Source of the DNA: Paenibacillus sp. Root52
GTDB taxonomy: Bacteria; Bacillota; Bacilli; Paenibacillales; Paenibacillaceae
DNA: 64,000 nucleotides
Direction of reading: 5' to 3'
Assembly: GCF_001426865.1 (NCBI RefSeq)
Contig: NZ_LMFO01000010.1
Coordinates: 1 to 64,000, forward strand
Positions within the stretch are counted from its first letter, which is position 1, and the number at the start of each line of letters is the position of its first letter. The notes below the pieces were generated by a model. It saw nothing but the letters and a program-made list of their open reading frames with translations, did not search any database and was not told the origin of the DNA. A program made the translations under genes and the position numbers. This document shows positions 26,350 to 34,808 of the stretch, in pieces.

Positions 26350-27513
26350 ATGAGCAAAGGAACACAAAAGCATGGTAAACCATTCATTGTACCCCAGCCG
26401 ATACGCAAAGATGGTGCAGGCGGACCGGATCGTGGGCCGCGTGATGTGATGAGAGATCTGCAAAATCCGGATATGCTCGTACCTCCATCCACAGATAACG
26501 GATTGTTACCCAATCTGAGAATGTCTTTCTCTGATACACATATGCAATTGAATCATGGCGGATGGTCACGCGAGATCACGGTTCGGGATCTTCCTATTGC
26601 AACGACGCTTGCAGGCGTTAATATGAGCCTCACCCCTGGAGGCGTAAGGGAGCTGCACTGGCATCAACAATCGGAGTGGGCTTATATGATTCTAGGTACC
26701 GCACGAATTACATCCGTTGATCAGAACGGTCGCAACTTTATCGCTGATGTTGGTCCAGGGGATCTATGGTTTTTCCCCAAGGGTGTACCTCATTCCATTC
26801 AAGGACTAGACGAAGGCTGTGAATTTTTACTCGTATTTGATGATGGAGCCTTCTCAGATCTCAACACACTATCCATTTCCGATTGGTTTGCACACACACC
26901 GAAGGACGTATTGTCTCTTAATTTCGGTGTATCTGAAGCCGCATTTGAAGGCATGCCGGCAGAGCAGGTGTATATTTTTCAAGATCAGGTTCCCGGTTCT
27001 CTCGCAAGTCAGGAAGTACAGTCACCCTACGGAACCGTTCCTCTGTCCTTCAAGCATCGTTTGTTAGCTCAGACACCGATCATCACTCCTGGAGGAAGTG
27101 TGCGGATTGTAGATTCGAGCAACTTCCCCATCTCCACAACGGTAGCAGCCGCATTGGTTGAGATTAAGCCTGGAGGCATGCGTGAACTTCATTGGCACCC
27201 CAATGCAGATGAATGGCAATATTATTTGACTGGGCAAGGGCGAATGACTGTTTTTGGAGGCAATGGTATTGCGCGTACATTTGACTATCGGGCTGGGGAT
27301 GTAGGGTATGTTCCTGTAGCCATGGGGCATTATATCCAGAATACGGGTAAGGACACACTATGGTTTTTGGAGATTTTCAGAAGCGATCGTTTCGAAGATA
27401 TTTCACTTAATCAATGGATGGCATTAACCCCACGGGAGCTGGTTCGGGATAATCTGAACGCTTCTGTTGAATTGCTCAATGCTTTACGTAAACAGAAATG
27501 GCCTGTCGTCTAA
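26350..27513 (+). CDS. oxdC: oxalate decarboxylase (bicupin) with variant lid
   Basis: Two cupin domains that each bind Mn. Domain 1 ligands: His103, His105, Glu109, His148 ([10 protein letters not shown]). Domain 2: His281, His283, Glu288, His327 ([11 protein letters not shown]), with Glu341 also kept. 387 residues, as in B. subtilis OxdC. The active-site lid, SENST in OxdC, reads SDLNT here (169-173), so the proton-donor glutamate is aspartate and the flanking residues differ. This could shift the decarboxylase/oxidase balance. The ATG at 26350 follows CAAGGAGG by 11 bases; a TATAAT at 26203-26208 is a possible -10. Stand-alone. Confidence 0.9.
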   Translation: MSKGTQKHGKPFIVPQPIRKDGAGGPDRGPRDVMRDLQNPDMLVPPSTDNGLLPNLRMSFSDTHMQLNHGGWSREITVRDLPIATTLAGVNMSLTPGGVRELHWHQQSEWAYMILGTARITSVDQNGRNFIADVGPGDLWFFPKGVPHSIQGLDEGCEFLLVFDDGAFSDLNTLSISDWFAHTPKDVLSLNFGVSEAAFEGMPAEQVYIFQDQVPGSLASQEVQSPYGTVPLSFKHRLLAQTPIITPGGSVRIVDSSNFPISTTVAAALVEIKPGGMRELHWHPNADEWQYYLTGQGRMTVFGGNGIARTFDYRAGDVGYVPVAMGHYIQNTGKDTLWFLEIFRSDRFEDISLNQWMALTPRELVRDNLNASVELLNALRKQKWPVV

Positions 27514-27588
27514 ACGATTGATATTATTTTTAGATTAGAAATTATTGGGTAAAGAAGAGAGAAATCAATTTTAAGGAGGAATTTTGCA

Positions 27589-28728
27589 ATGAGAGCTGTT
27601 ACGTTTCAAGGTATTAAGGATATTCAGGTGAAGCAGGTTGAAGATCCACGTTTGGAACAAAAGGATGACATTATCGTTCGCATCACTTCCACCGCCATAT
27701 GTGGGTCTGATCTTCATATCTATCAGGGAGCCCTTCCTGCTCAGAAAGATTACGTTATTGGTCATGAACCGATGGGGATCGTGGAAGAGGTTGGTCCCGA
27801 AGTAACGAAGGTAAAAAAAGGAGATCGCGTCGTTTTGCCTTTTAACGTCTCTTGCGGAGAGTGCTTCTACTGTAACCACGACATGGAGAGTCAATGCGAT
27901 AATTCCAATGGAAATCCGGAAATTCATACCGGTGGTTATCTCGGTTTTACCGATCGTTATGGGAACTATCCCGGAGGGCAGGCAGAACTCCTGCGTGTAC
28001 CTTATGGGAATTTCATGCCATTTGTCATTCCTGAATCATGTGAACTGGAGGATGAGGCACTACTGTTCTTATCTGATGTGCTCCCTACGGCATACTGGAG
28101 TGTAGAGAACGCTGGCGTCAAACCCGGGGATACCGTTACAGTGCTAGGAAGTGGCCCCATCGGGCTCATGACACAGAAATTTGCTTGGATGAAGGGTGCT
28201 AAGCGAGTGATCGCTGTGGATCGTCTTCCCTACCGACTGGACAAGGCCAAACGCATGAATGATGCAGAAGTGTACAATTTCGAGGAGTACGATGATATGG
28301 GCGAGTACATCCGTGAAATCACGCAGGGAGGTACTGACGTTGTTATTGACTGTGTGGGTATGGACGGCAAAAAATCGACACTTGAGGAAATTGGGCAAAA
28401 GCTCAAACTTCATGGCGGTTCCCTCGGAGCCATTGAGATTGGCATGAAGGCCGTGCGGAAATTCGGTACACTTCATCTTACCGGCGTCTACGGTTCCTCC
28501 TACAACATGTTCCCTCTCGGGAATCTGTTCGAACGAAACATTAATATTAAAATGGGACAAGCTCCCGTTATTCACTATATGCCAGAATTGTTCCGCAAAA
28601 TTACTGCTGGGGAATTCGATCCAACGGAAATCATCTCCCACCGCATTGCGCTAGAAAATGCCAGCGAAGCCTACAAAATCTTCAACGATCATGAAGACGA
28701 ATGCACCAAAGTTATCTTAAAACCGTAA
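27589..28728 (+). CDS. zinc-dependent alcohol dehydrogenase (formaldehyde dehydrogenase-like MDR)
   Basis: 379-residue medium-chain dehydrogenase of the glutathione-independent formaldehyde/threonine dehydrogenase-like group. The catalytic zinc site is Cys38 (AICGSD) and His59-Glu60 (GHEP). The structural zinc site has the four cysteines 89, 92, 95 and 103 (CGECFYCNHDMESQC). The coenzyme fold shows VLGSGPIGLM followed by VIAVDRLPYRL, whose aspartate favours NAD. The ATG follows AAGGAGGAATTTTGCA. It is 75 bases after oxdC with no terminator seen between, so the two may be co-expressed. Substrate not resolved. Confidence 0.87.
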   Translation: MRAVTFQGIKDIQVKQVEDPRLEQKDDIIVRITSTAICGSDLHIYQGALPAQKDYVIGHEPMGIVEEVGPEVTKVKKGDRVVLPFNVSCGECFYCNHDMESQCDNSNGNPEIHTGGYLGFTDRYGNYPGGQAELLRVPYGNFMPFVIPESCELEDEALLFLSDVLPTAYWSVENAGVKPGDTVTVLGSGPIGLMTQKFAWMKGAKRVIAVDRLPYRLDKAKRMNDAEVYNFEEYDDMGEYIREITQGGTDVVIDCVGMDGKKSTLEEIGQKLKLHGGSLGAIEIGMKAVRKFGTLHLTGVYGSSYNMFPLGNLFERNINIKMGQAPVIHYMPELFRKITAGEFDPTEIISHRIALENASEAYKIFNDHEDECTKVILKP

Positions 28729-28774
28729 CCCAGCTGTATCTTATGATAGTTCATTTGATATGAACTCCATCCCC

Positions 28775-28826
28775 AAATAGGTAGGCGCCCCAAACAGTTT
28801 GATGGGCACGTCTACCTATTTGTTTG
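28775..28826 (+). terminator. probable terminator of the alcohol dehydrogenase gene
   Basis: AAATAGGTAG pairs with CTACCTATTT, with inner CCC/GGG pairing; a T-rich TTTGTTTGGG run follows. Confidence 0.6.
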
Positions 28827-28908
28827 GGAGAATTAAAATAATTAAGTATCTATGAATACCCTCAAACTACAATGACTGTGTGTACCCGTGAATAGACTCC
28901 TTCTACGA

Positions 28909-29691
28909 CTACTGAGGTTTATGAGCCTGAATATACACACTTTCTCCCTCAAAGCTCAACAGGCTCCCATCCTCTGACTTCTCAAGCTTAAAGTACTTAT
29001 GAATCTGATCTTCAGCATGTAACATGCTCACTTCCAGCTCTCTCATCGCCTGTGCTGGCAATGCTGCACGCTCACACCAATCCGTAAACTGGAAAGGCTT
29101 CTCAAAGGTCACCATAGCGTCGATCCGGAAGCCTGCCTTGTCCAGCATCGAGATCCATTCTGATTTACGCCAAGCACGACCATGACTTGGATCACGCCAT
29201 TTCTCAATATCATTATAAAAACGGTCATACACATCGCTTTCAGGTGCAACGTTATCAATGAGCAACAACTTGCCGCCTGGCTTCAAGACCCGTAATGATT
29301 CATTAACGAAAGCAACAACGTCTGGAAAGTGATGTGCAGCAATCCGGGAGGTTACGCGATCAAAGGTATTGTCTGAGAAGGGAAGTTGCTCCGCATCGCC
29401 TGCTACAAAATTAACATTGGTGTGTCCGTTCCCGTGGATAAATTGCTGTGCTACCTGCAACATTTCCTCGGTTAGATCTAATGCAGTCACTTGGTTCACA
29501 AGCGGTGCCAACGCATTTGCAACGTGTCCTCCACCTGTAGCAATATCGAGTACGTTCATCGAAGAGTTCACTTCGGAGGATGCAACCAACCATGCTAGAT
29601 CCTCACCTTTGGCATGTCGAGCACTTGTGACATATTTGTACGCATTACTAGCAAATTGCTTTTGAACCTGTCCTTTAATCTCATTAGACAT
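28909..29691 (-). CDS. UbiE/YcgJ-like class I methyltransferase
   Basis: 260 residues, SAM-dependent. Motif I VLDIATGGGHVANAL (about 47-61), acidic VTALDLTEEML, motif II GDAEQLPFSDNTFDRV, motif III RVLKPGGKLLLID. These are those of the YcgJ/UbiE small-molecule methyltransferases. The ATG follows CGGAGGAGAAGATTTT. The promoter region carries the perfect inverted repeat AGTTTC-7-GAAACT (29774-29792). No pathway neighbours, so the substrate is unknown. Confidence 0.85.
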   Translation of the reverse strand: MSNEIKGQVQKQFASNAYKYVTSARHAKGEDLAWLVASSEVNSSMNVLDIATGGGHVANALAPLVNQVTALDLTEEMLQVAQQFIHGNGHTNVNFVAGDAEQLPFSDNTFDRVTSRIAAHHFPDVVAFVNESLRVLKPGGKLLLIDNVAPESDVYDRFYNDIEKWRDPSHGRAWRKSEWISMLDKAGFRIDAMVTFEKPFQFTDWCERAALPAQAMRELEVSMLHAEDQIHKYFKLEKSEDGSLLSFEGESVYIQAHKPQ

Positions 29692-29773
29692 AAAATCTTC
29701 TCCTCCGTTCCGCTTGCTCTAAATTCATCTGATTTAAACTTTAATGCATTTTCTTTTGTTTTATCATTTCGTT

Positions 29774-29799
29774 AGTTTCACTATACGAAACTGAGTTTC
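29774..29799. promoter_or_regulatory. inverted repeat upstream of the methyltransferase gene
   Basis: AGTTTC (29774-29779) and GAAACT (29787-29792) flank 7 bases that include a possible minus-strand -10 (TATAGT); a further AGTTTC copy follows at 29794-29799. Looks like a repressor site over the promoter. Confidence 0.4.
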
Positions 29800-29847
29800 A
29801 TTAAATCGCCATTACATCATAACATACCCCTGAATGAAGTAACAATC

Positions 29848-29890
29848 AAAAAAGAACATCTTCCGAGTAAACGTTACTCAGAAAATGCTC
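29848..29890 (-). terminator. terminator of the fruRKA operon
   Basis: On the minus strand a 17-bp stem (with G-T wobbles) begins GAGCATTTTC and returns as GGAAGATGTTC, followed by six T's. Confidence 0.85.
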
Positions 29891-29927
29891 TTATCTTGAT
29901 TCATAACTTATGATTGAATTTTATTTA

Positions 29928-31892
29928 TTATACGACCTTAGGCAATTTCGACTTCCACAATCCCAGAATGAGACCCGAGATCACTGCACCAATCGCTACT
30001 GCAAGTAGGAACAACAGGGCGTGGTTTGCCAAAAATGCAACGAAGATTCCTCCGTGTGGAGCCGGCACGTTAATACTCCATAATTGTGTCAGTCCACCTG
30101 CAACAGCTGAACCAAGGATACAGGATGTCAGTACACGAAGCGGATCTGCAGCTGCGAAAGGAATCGCACCTTCTGTAATGAACGAGAAGCCCAGTACATA
30201 GTTCGTCAAACCAGATTTACGTTCTTGATCTGTAAACTTAGATTTGAAGAATGTTGTTGCCAGAGCGATTGCCAGTGGCGGTACCATCCCGCCTGCCATA
30301 ACAGCAGCCATCCAAGCACCATCTGTGTTACCACTGGATGTGAAGACACCAATTGCAAAGGTATATGCTGCTTTATTGAATGGTCCACCCATATCAATGG
30401 ACATCATGCCACCGAGCAGCAAGCCAAGCAATACCGCATTACCTGTACCAATATTACCAAGTGCATCGACAAGCCATGTGTTCAAAGAACCGAAGATTGG
30501 ATCAAAGATATAGTAACTCACTGCACCAACGATCAACAGACCAAGCACAGGGTACAACAGAATTGGTTTCAAACCATCAATAGCTTTTGGCAATCCTTTG
30601 AGTGCTTTGCGCAGCCCAATGATAACATAACCTGCAAGGAAACCGGCAGCAAGTCCGCCAAGGAATCCAGCATTAGAGTTCACGGCCATCAAACCACCGA
30701 CCATACCTGGCATTAACGCTGGACGATCACCGATACTCATCGCGATAAAACCAGCTAGAACAGGAATTAAGAAGTGGAATGCACCTGTGCCCCCACCGAT
30801 TGTTTGCAACAATTGTACAAGCGGGTTTTCCGGGCTTGCAATTTGCTCAATCAGGAAGGAAATTGCCAGCAGGATACCGCCACCCACGACGAATGGAAGC
30901 ATGTGAGAGATCCCGTTCATCAGGTCTTTGTAGATTTTGCTACCTACACTCATTTTACCTGCTGTGGCTTCGTCATTCTTACCTGCTGCACCCTGACTAC
31001 GATAGATCGGTGCATCGCCGTTAACGGCCTTACGGATCAGTTCTTCGGATTTGCGGATACCGTCACTTACAGGTCTTTGCAGAACTGGCTTCCCATCAAA
31101 ACGAGCCATCTCTACATTTTTGTCTGCTGCCACGATAACGCCTTTGGCACGCGCAATTTCATCAGCTGTCAGAACGTTCTGAGCACCTTCAGAACCATTC
31201 GTCTCTACTCGAATGTTAATGCCCATCTCTTGCGCTTTTTTCTTAAGTGCGTCTTCTGCCATAAACGTGTGGGCGATCCCCGTTGGACACGCCGTAACCG
31301 CAACGACAAAGTCTTCGGAGTTAGCATTTCCAACGATCACACCAGAGGTTTGCTCTTTGTTAGCTGATGCAGTAGCTGCCGTTGCTGCCGCCTTCTCTGC
31401 TTTTGCTTTCTCTTTAGCTTCCTCTTTCTTCGCCTCTTCAGCTTGCTTAGCATCGAACAACGCGCTAACTTCTGCCGGTGTATCCGTGCTCATCAACTGC
31501 GAGATGAAATCGCTATCAATCAACAACCTGGAAAGTGCAGCAAGTGTACGCAGATGAGTATTACCCGCACCTTCTGGTGCAGCAATCATGAAAAATACAT
31601 GAGCTGGCTCGTCATCAAGAGCAGTAAAGTCAAGACCTTTACGGCTTTTTGCAAATACAACCGTTGGTTCATTGACTGCGGATGTTTTGGCATGTGGCAT
31701 AGCAATACCGCCACCAATTCCGGTGCTAGATTCAGCTTCACGTTTATAGATCATCTCTTTGAACAAAACAGGATCGTTGATTCGTCCACTTTTGTTCAGA
31801 CTGGCAATCAATTCATCAATTGCTTCATCCTTTGTTGTAGCTTGTAAATCCATGATCATCGTTTCTTGGATCATCAGATCTGTTATTTTCAT
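29928..31892 (-). CDS. fruA: fructose-specific PTS permease EIIABC
   Basis: Transports fructose while phosphorylating it to fructose-1-phosphate. Domain order in 654 residues: EIIA 1-145 with phospho-His67 (GGIAMPHAKT); an Ala/Lys/Glu-rich linker 148-180; EIIB 193-290 with Cys202 (TACPTGIAHTFMAEDAL); EIIC membrane domain from about 325 to the end, with GGGILLAISFLIEQ and GPFNKAAYTFAIGVF. The ATG follows GGGAGTGTACCAAA. The 79-base gap after fruK contains a small hairpin, CCTGC-ATTC-GCAGG. Third gene of fruR-fruK-fruA, as in B. subtilis. Confidence 0.95.
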   Translation of the reverse strand: MKITDLMIQETMIMDLQATTKDEAIDELIASLNKSGRINDPVLFKEMIYKREAESSTGIGGGIAMPHAKTSAVNEPTVVFAKSRKGLDFTALDDEPAHVFFMIAAPEGAGNTHLRTLAALSRLLIDSDFISQLMSTDTPAEVSALFDAKQAEEAKKEEAKEKAKAEKAAATAATASANKEQTSGVIVGNANSEDFVVAVTACPTGIAHTFMAEDALKKKAQEMGINIRVETNGSEGAQNVLTADEIARAKGVIVAADKNVEMARFDGKPVLQRPVSDGIRKSEELIRKAVNGDAPIYRSQGAAGKNDEATAGKMSVGSKIYKDLMNGISHMLPFVVGGGILLAISFLIEQIASPENPLVQLLQTIGGGTGAFHFLIPVLAGFIAMSIGDRPALMPGMVGGLMAVNSNAGFLGGLAAGFLAGYVIIGLRKALKGLPKAIDGLKPILLYPVLGLLIVGAVSYYIFDPIFGSLNTWLVDALGNIGTGNAVLLGLLLGGMMSIDMGGPFNKAAYTFAIGVFTSSGNTDGAWMAAVMAGGMVPPLAIALATTFFKSKFTDQERKSGLTNYVLGFSFITEGAIPFAAADPLRVLTSCILGSAVAGGLTQLWSINVPAPHGGIFVAFLANHALLFLLAVAIGAVISGLILGLWKSKLPKVV

Positions 31893-31971
31893 TTTGGTAC
31901 ACTCCCTTAGGTTCAGTCGACCTGCATTCGCAGGCCGATCATGTATACAATGTAAGCCTCCTGTAGTTCAA

Positions 31972-32883
31972 CTACAGTTTAGTAATGCTGACTTGCGTGC
32001 GTAGTTCATCGATAAGCTCTCTCGTCGCAAGATCATCAGAGAACGCAGTAGCACTTCCAGATGCAACACCTGTACGAAAGGCTTCAAGCAGATCCCCGTT
32101 CAAAACGTAAGTACCCACAAATCCGCCAATCATGGAATCTCCGGCACCTACCGAGTTTTTGACAACGCCTTTAGGAACATTGGCATGATGAACTTCTTCC
32201 TGTGTAATGAATAATGCTCCTTCGCCGGCCATGGAAATAAGTACATGCTTGGCGCCTGCTTCTAGTAGTCTGCGACCATAGGTTATGAGTTCTTCTCGAG
32301 TCTCAATCGTTACGCCGAACAGTTCTGCAAGTTCATGATGATTCGGCTTCACAAGCAACGGTTCATGGACAAGAGCATCCATTAATGCCTTACCTGTCGT
32401 ATCAATAACGAATTCAGCGCCAGCTTGTTTACATACCTTGATCAAACGATCATAAAAATCAGACCCCAGCGCAGGTGGAACACTTCCCGACAGAATTACG
32501 ATATCTCCTTGCTGCAGTCCTGACATCTTCTGAAGCAATTGTTCTGACTCTTCAGAGCTAATCACAGGTCCAAGTCCGTTGATCTCTGTCTCTTCACCAT
32601 GCTTCAACTTAATATTGATGCGTGTATCATCTGCAATGGTAACAAAGTCCGTACGGATTGCTTCTTCCTGCAATCGATCATTAATGAAACGTCCTGTGAA
32701 TCCACCAAGGAATCCAAATGCTGTGTTCGTGGCACCAAGCTGATTAAGAATGCGTGATACGTTAATGCCTTTACCACCCGGAAGTTTCAAGTCCCGGTTC
32801 ATTCGATTCAGTCCACCAAGTTTCAGATCATGCACTTCCACGATATAATCGATGGAAGGATTAAGTGTTAACGTATATATCAT
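31972..32883 (-). CDS. fruK: 1-phosphofructokinase
   Basis: PfkB-family kinase making fructose-1,6-bisphosphate from fructose-1-phosphate. The N-terminal MIYTLTLNPSIDYIVEV, the first family motif GGKGINVSRIL, and the second GAGDSMIGGF with catalytic Asp (KNSVGAGDSMIGGFVG) are all present in 303 residues. The ATG at 32883 is one base after the fruR TAA, and GAGGGATAAC spans the junction, so translation is coupled. Confidence 0.95.
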   Translation of the reverse strand: MIYTLTLNPSIDYIVEVHDLKLGGLNRMNRDLKLPGGKGINVSRILNQLGATNTAFGFLGGFTGRFINDRLQEEAIRTDFVTIADDTRINIKLKHGEETEINGLGPVISSEESEQLLQKMSGLQQGDIVILSGSVPPALGSDFYDRLIKVCKQAGAEFVIDTTGKALMDALVHEPLLVKPNHHELAELFGVTIETREELITYGRRLLEAGAKHVLISMAGEGALFITQEEVHHANVPKGVVKNSVGAGDSMIGGFVGTYVLNGDLLEAFRTGVASGSATAFSDDLATRELIDELRTQVSITKL

Positions 32884-32884
32884 G

Positions 32885-33631
32885 TTATCCCTCGATTATT
32901 TTAGTTTTCTGGGCGATTAAGTGCCGCCAGTGTTCTGGTACCTGATCAGTAATCAGATCTGCCTCTTCCAAATCAAACAATTTGGCAAAAGTAATTTCCC
33001 CGATTTTGCTGGAGTCAGCCAGTACGTAAGATTTCCCCGACAACTGATGTGCACGCCTTTTAATCAAGGCTTCCTCCGGATCAGGAGTTGTATACCCCAT
33101 TTCGGCATCTACCCCGTTCGTTCCAAGGAAACATTTATCGAAGCGGAAGTTATCCATGTTCTGTAACGCAATACTACCAATCACAGCTTTTGTATGGATT
33201 TTCATCATGCCGCCTAGCAGGTAGCTACGAATCCGCTTGCTTACCAAGGCTTCCACATGAGATAGTCCATTTGTCACAACGGTGACATCCTTTGCTTCAA
33301 TAAAAGGAATCATTGCAAGGGTCGTTGTCCCTGCATCGAGATAGACACATTCGCCATTTTGGATCTCCTGTGCAGCCAAACGAGCAATCGTCACCTTTTG
33401 TTGGATGTTTTTGAACGTTTTTTCTTCCATACCAGGTTCCAATGACTTCTCATTGACCAATGCAGCGCCGCCATGAATTCGTTTGAGCATTTGACGACTT
33501 TCCAAATCGATAAGATCACGCCTGATTGTTGATTCAGAGGCTCCAAGCACATCGACAAGCTCCTGTAATTTCACAATTCCCTGTAAATGTAAGCGCTCTA
33601 TAATTGCAGCATATCGTTCTTCAGTCAGCAT
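32885..33631 (-). CDS. fruR: DeoR-family repressor of the fructose operon
   Basis: 248 residues. N-terminal DeoR HTH: LTEERYAAIIERLHLQG, VLGASESTIRRDLIDLE, RIHGGAAL. C-terminal sugar-phosphate sensor: ECVYLDAGTTTLAMIPFI, VVTNGLSHVEAL, KCFLGTNGVDAEMGYTTPDPEEA. Its likely inducer is fructose-1-phosphate. The ATG at 33631 is 6 bases after GGAGGA; the earlier ATG directly abuts that ribosome site and the 20 upstream codons look non-coding. First gene of the operon, behind a cluster of TTGAA/TTCAA half-sites. Confidence 0.92.
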   Translation of the reverse strand: MLTEERYAAIIERLHLQGIVKLQELVDVLGASESTIRRDLIDLESRQMLKRIHGGAALVNEKSLEPGMEEKTFKNIQQKVTIARLAAQEIQNGECVYLDAGTTTLAMIPFIEAKDVTVVTNGLSHVEALVSKRIRSYLLGGMMKIHTKAVIGSIALQNMDNFRFDKCFLGTNGVDAEMGYTTPDPEEALIKRRAHQLSGKSYVLADSSKIGEITFAKLFDLEEADLITDQVPEHWRHLIAQKTKIIEG

Positions 33632-33690
33632 CTTCATTCCTCCAACTGCTTCTATAGTATCATAAATCCAGTAAAAAACAATCATTTTCA

Positions 33691-33810
33691 TTCAAAATAA
33701 TTTATAAACCTTCAAAAACATGCAATTTTCGACGTTATAACCTTTCAATATTGAACCACATTAACCCGAAACGTTCAAATTCATTCAAACCATGGACTCT
33801 GGAGATTGAA
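33691..33810. promoter_or_regulatory. candidate FruR operator cluster
   Basis: Seven TTCAA/TTGAA pentamers lie in 120 bases upstream of fruR (starts 33691, 33711, 33744, 33751, 33774, 33784, 33806). Two of them form the perfect 12-bp palindrome TTCAATATTGAA at 33744-33755. Binding by FruR is inferred from position. Confidence 0.4.
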
Positions 33811-34045
33811 CCATAAATATTTACACTGACCACTCCTATGACAGAACAACCTTTCGATCGCTGTTATCCCCAGATTTTTTTGATTCCCTTTTTCAAAGGG
33901 GAAAATCCGGTGATAGCTTATGCTTCCGATGTAGCTTTCTTGCAGAAAGCTTTCAGGCGAACGCTTCGCTTCTTCACGTTATTTCTGTCCTCTACGTTCT
34001 TGTGTAAATGTCTAGTTCAATGGATATAGATTCTATATTAAAACG
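33811..34045. other. non-coding stretch with two hairpins
   Basis: Contains a hairpin near 33878-33908 (CCCTTT/AAAGGG core) and the perfect AGCTTTC-TTGCA-GAAAGCT at 33933-33951. A 63-codon plus-strand frame here has no ribosome site and an unlikely composition. Role unknown. Confidence 0.35.
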
Positions 34046-34086
34046 ATAAAAATCCTGAAATGCAACATTCTGCTGCACTACAGGAT
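34046..34086 (-). terminator. terminator of the unknown gene at 34093
   Basis: ATCCTGTAGTGCA and TGCATTTCAGGAT arms on the minus strand (one mismatch, one wobble), followed by TTTTTATC. Confidence 0.83.
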
Positions 34087-34092
34087 CTCCCT

Positions 34093-34575
34093 TTATCCAT
34101 TCATCTGTGGTTTCGGCTTAAGCCACTGCCCTTCTTCATTGATGAACGCACCTTTATAGCGCCCCATCTCTAGTTGCTCGATCAGCTTACCCTCATCTAT
34201 TGCCAAAATCTCTGCCAACTGGGCTGAAGTGTAATATTGATTCGGATCGTAGTTTATAAGTATAGGCACAGCCGTGTCATATAATTCTCTGATTAAATTC
34301 TCAAACGAATTACGCCCAAGGTTCTCCATATTCTTGAAATCATTCAAGTGTTGAGACACCAGATTGTGAAACGACTTATTTCCCAAATTCATCCATACGG
34401 TATTACATGCCTGCACACTCATATAGTTCTTCTCTACATCAAAAAATTGAACCTCTTCAATCTTCATGAACCTTTCTTGAAAAGCAACGATCTTAATCAA
34501 GGGTACATTACGCTGCCGTGAAGCTTTTTTTATATGTGCTCTAAATTGTTCATAACTCATCTCAACTTCAACCAT
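34093..34575 (-). CDS. protein of unknown function with C-terminal HTH-like segment
   Basis: 160 residues; family not recognised. The C-terminal 50 residues (YYTSAQLAEILAIDEGKLIE then QLEMGRYKGAFI and EGQWLKP) look like an excisionase/MerR-type DNA-binding segment. The N-terminal part has mixed helices and strands, with IKIVAFQERFMKIEEVQFFDV. No signal peptide or membrane segment. The start is the ATG at 34575, about 11 bases after AGGTGG. The longest frame reaches 34710, but a promoter-like TTACAC-17-TAAAAT lies inside that extension, so the longer protein is unlikely. Confidence 0.65.
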   Translation of the reverse strand: MVEVEMSYEQFRAHIKKASRQRNVPLIKIVAFQERFMKIEEVQFFDVEKNYMSVQACNTVWMNLGNKSFHNLVSQHLNDFKNMENLGRNSFENLIRELYDTAVPILINYDPNQYYTSAQLAEILAIDEGKLIEQLEMGRYKGAFINEEGQWLKPKPQMNG

Positions 34576-34616
34576 ATCTACTACAACCACCTGCCTTCTA
34601 ACATGTTCCAATCGAC

Positions 34617-34645
34617 ATTTTACAACAAATCGTCGGGAAGTGTAA
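34617..34645 (-). promoter_or_regulatory. sigma-A promoter of the gene at 34093-34575
   Basis: Minus-strand TTACAC (34645-34640) and TAAAAT (34622-34617) are 17 bases apart, 42 bases before the chosen ATG. Confidence 0.6.
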
Positions 34646-34655
34646 TCTTTTCGCA

Positions 34656-34696
34656 CAAAAAAAGCAAAAAAACGTATGCTCATGCCTGCGCACACG
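34656..34696 (-). terminator. probable terminator of the flavin monooxygenase gene
   Basis: CGTGTGC pairs with GCATACG on the minus strand, followed by seven T's, GC, and seven more T's. It lies about 110 bases after the monooxygenase stop. Confidence 0.65.
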
Positions 34697-34808
34697 TTTC
34701 GTAAACTCAACCGAAAGTATTCTGGAGTTGTTGGAAATTATTTAATAATCTAAGTTCTCAAACAGACCTAAACCAATCTGCGAATGTGCCTACAGTGTTA
34801 ATAGGTGC

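Noticed and set aside
30774..31367. 197-codon plus-strand frame antisense to fruA
   Set aside because: A shadow frame: rich in Cys, Thr and His from the complement of alanine/glycine codons, with no ribosome site.
33838..34029. 63-codon plus-strand frame between fruR and the 34093 gene
   Set aside because: No ribosome site, improbable Phe/Cys-rich composition, and it overlaps hairpins.
34576..34710. N-terminal extension of the unknown protein at 34093
   Set aside because: It contains a TTACAC-17-TAAAAT promoter and a terminator-like T-run, so it is transcriptional control DNA.
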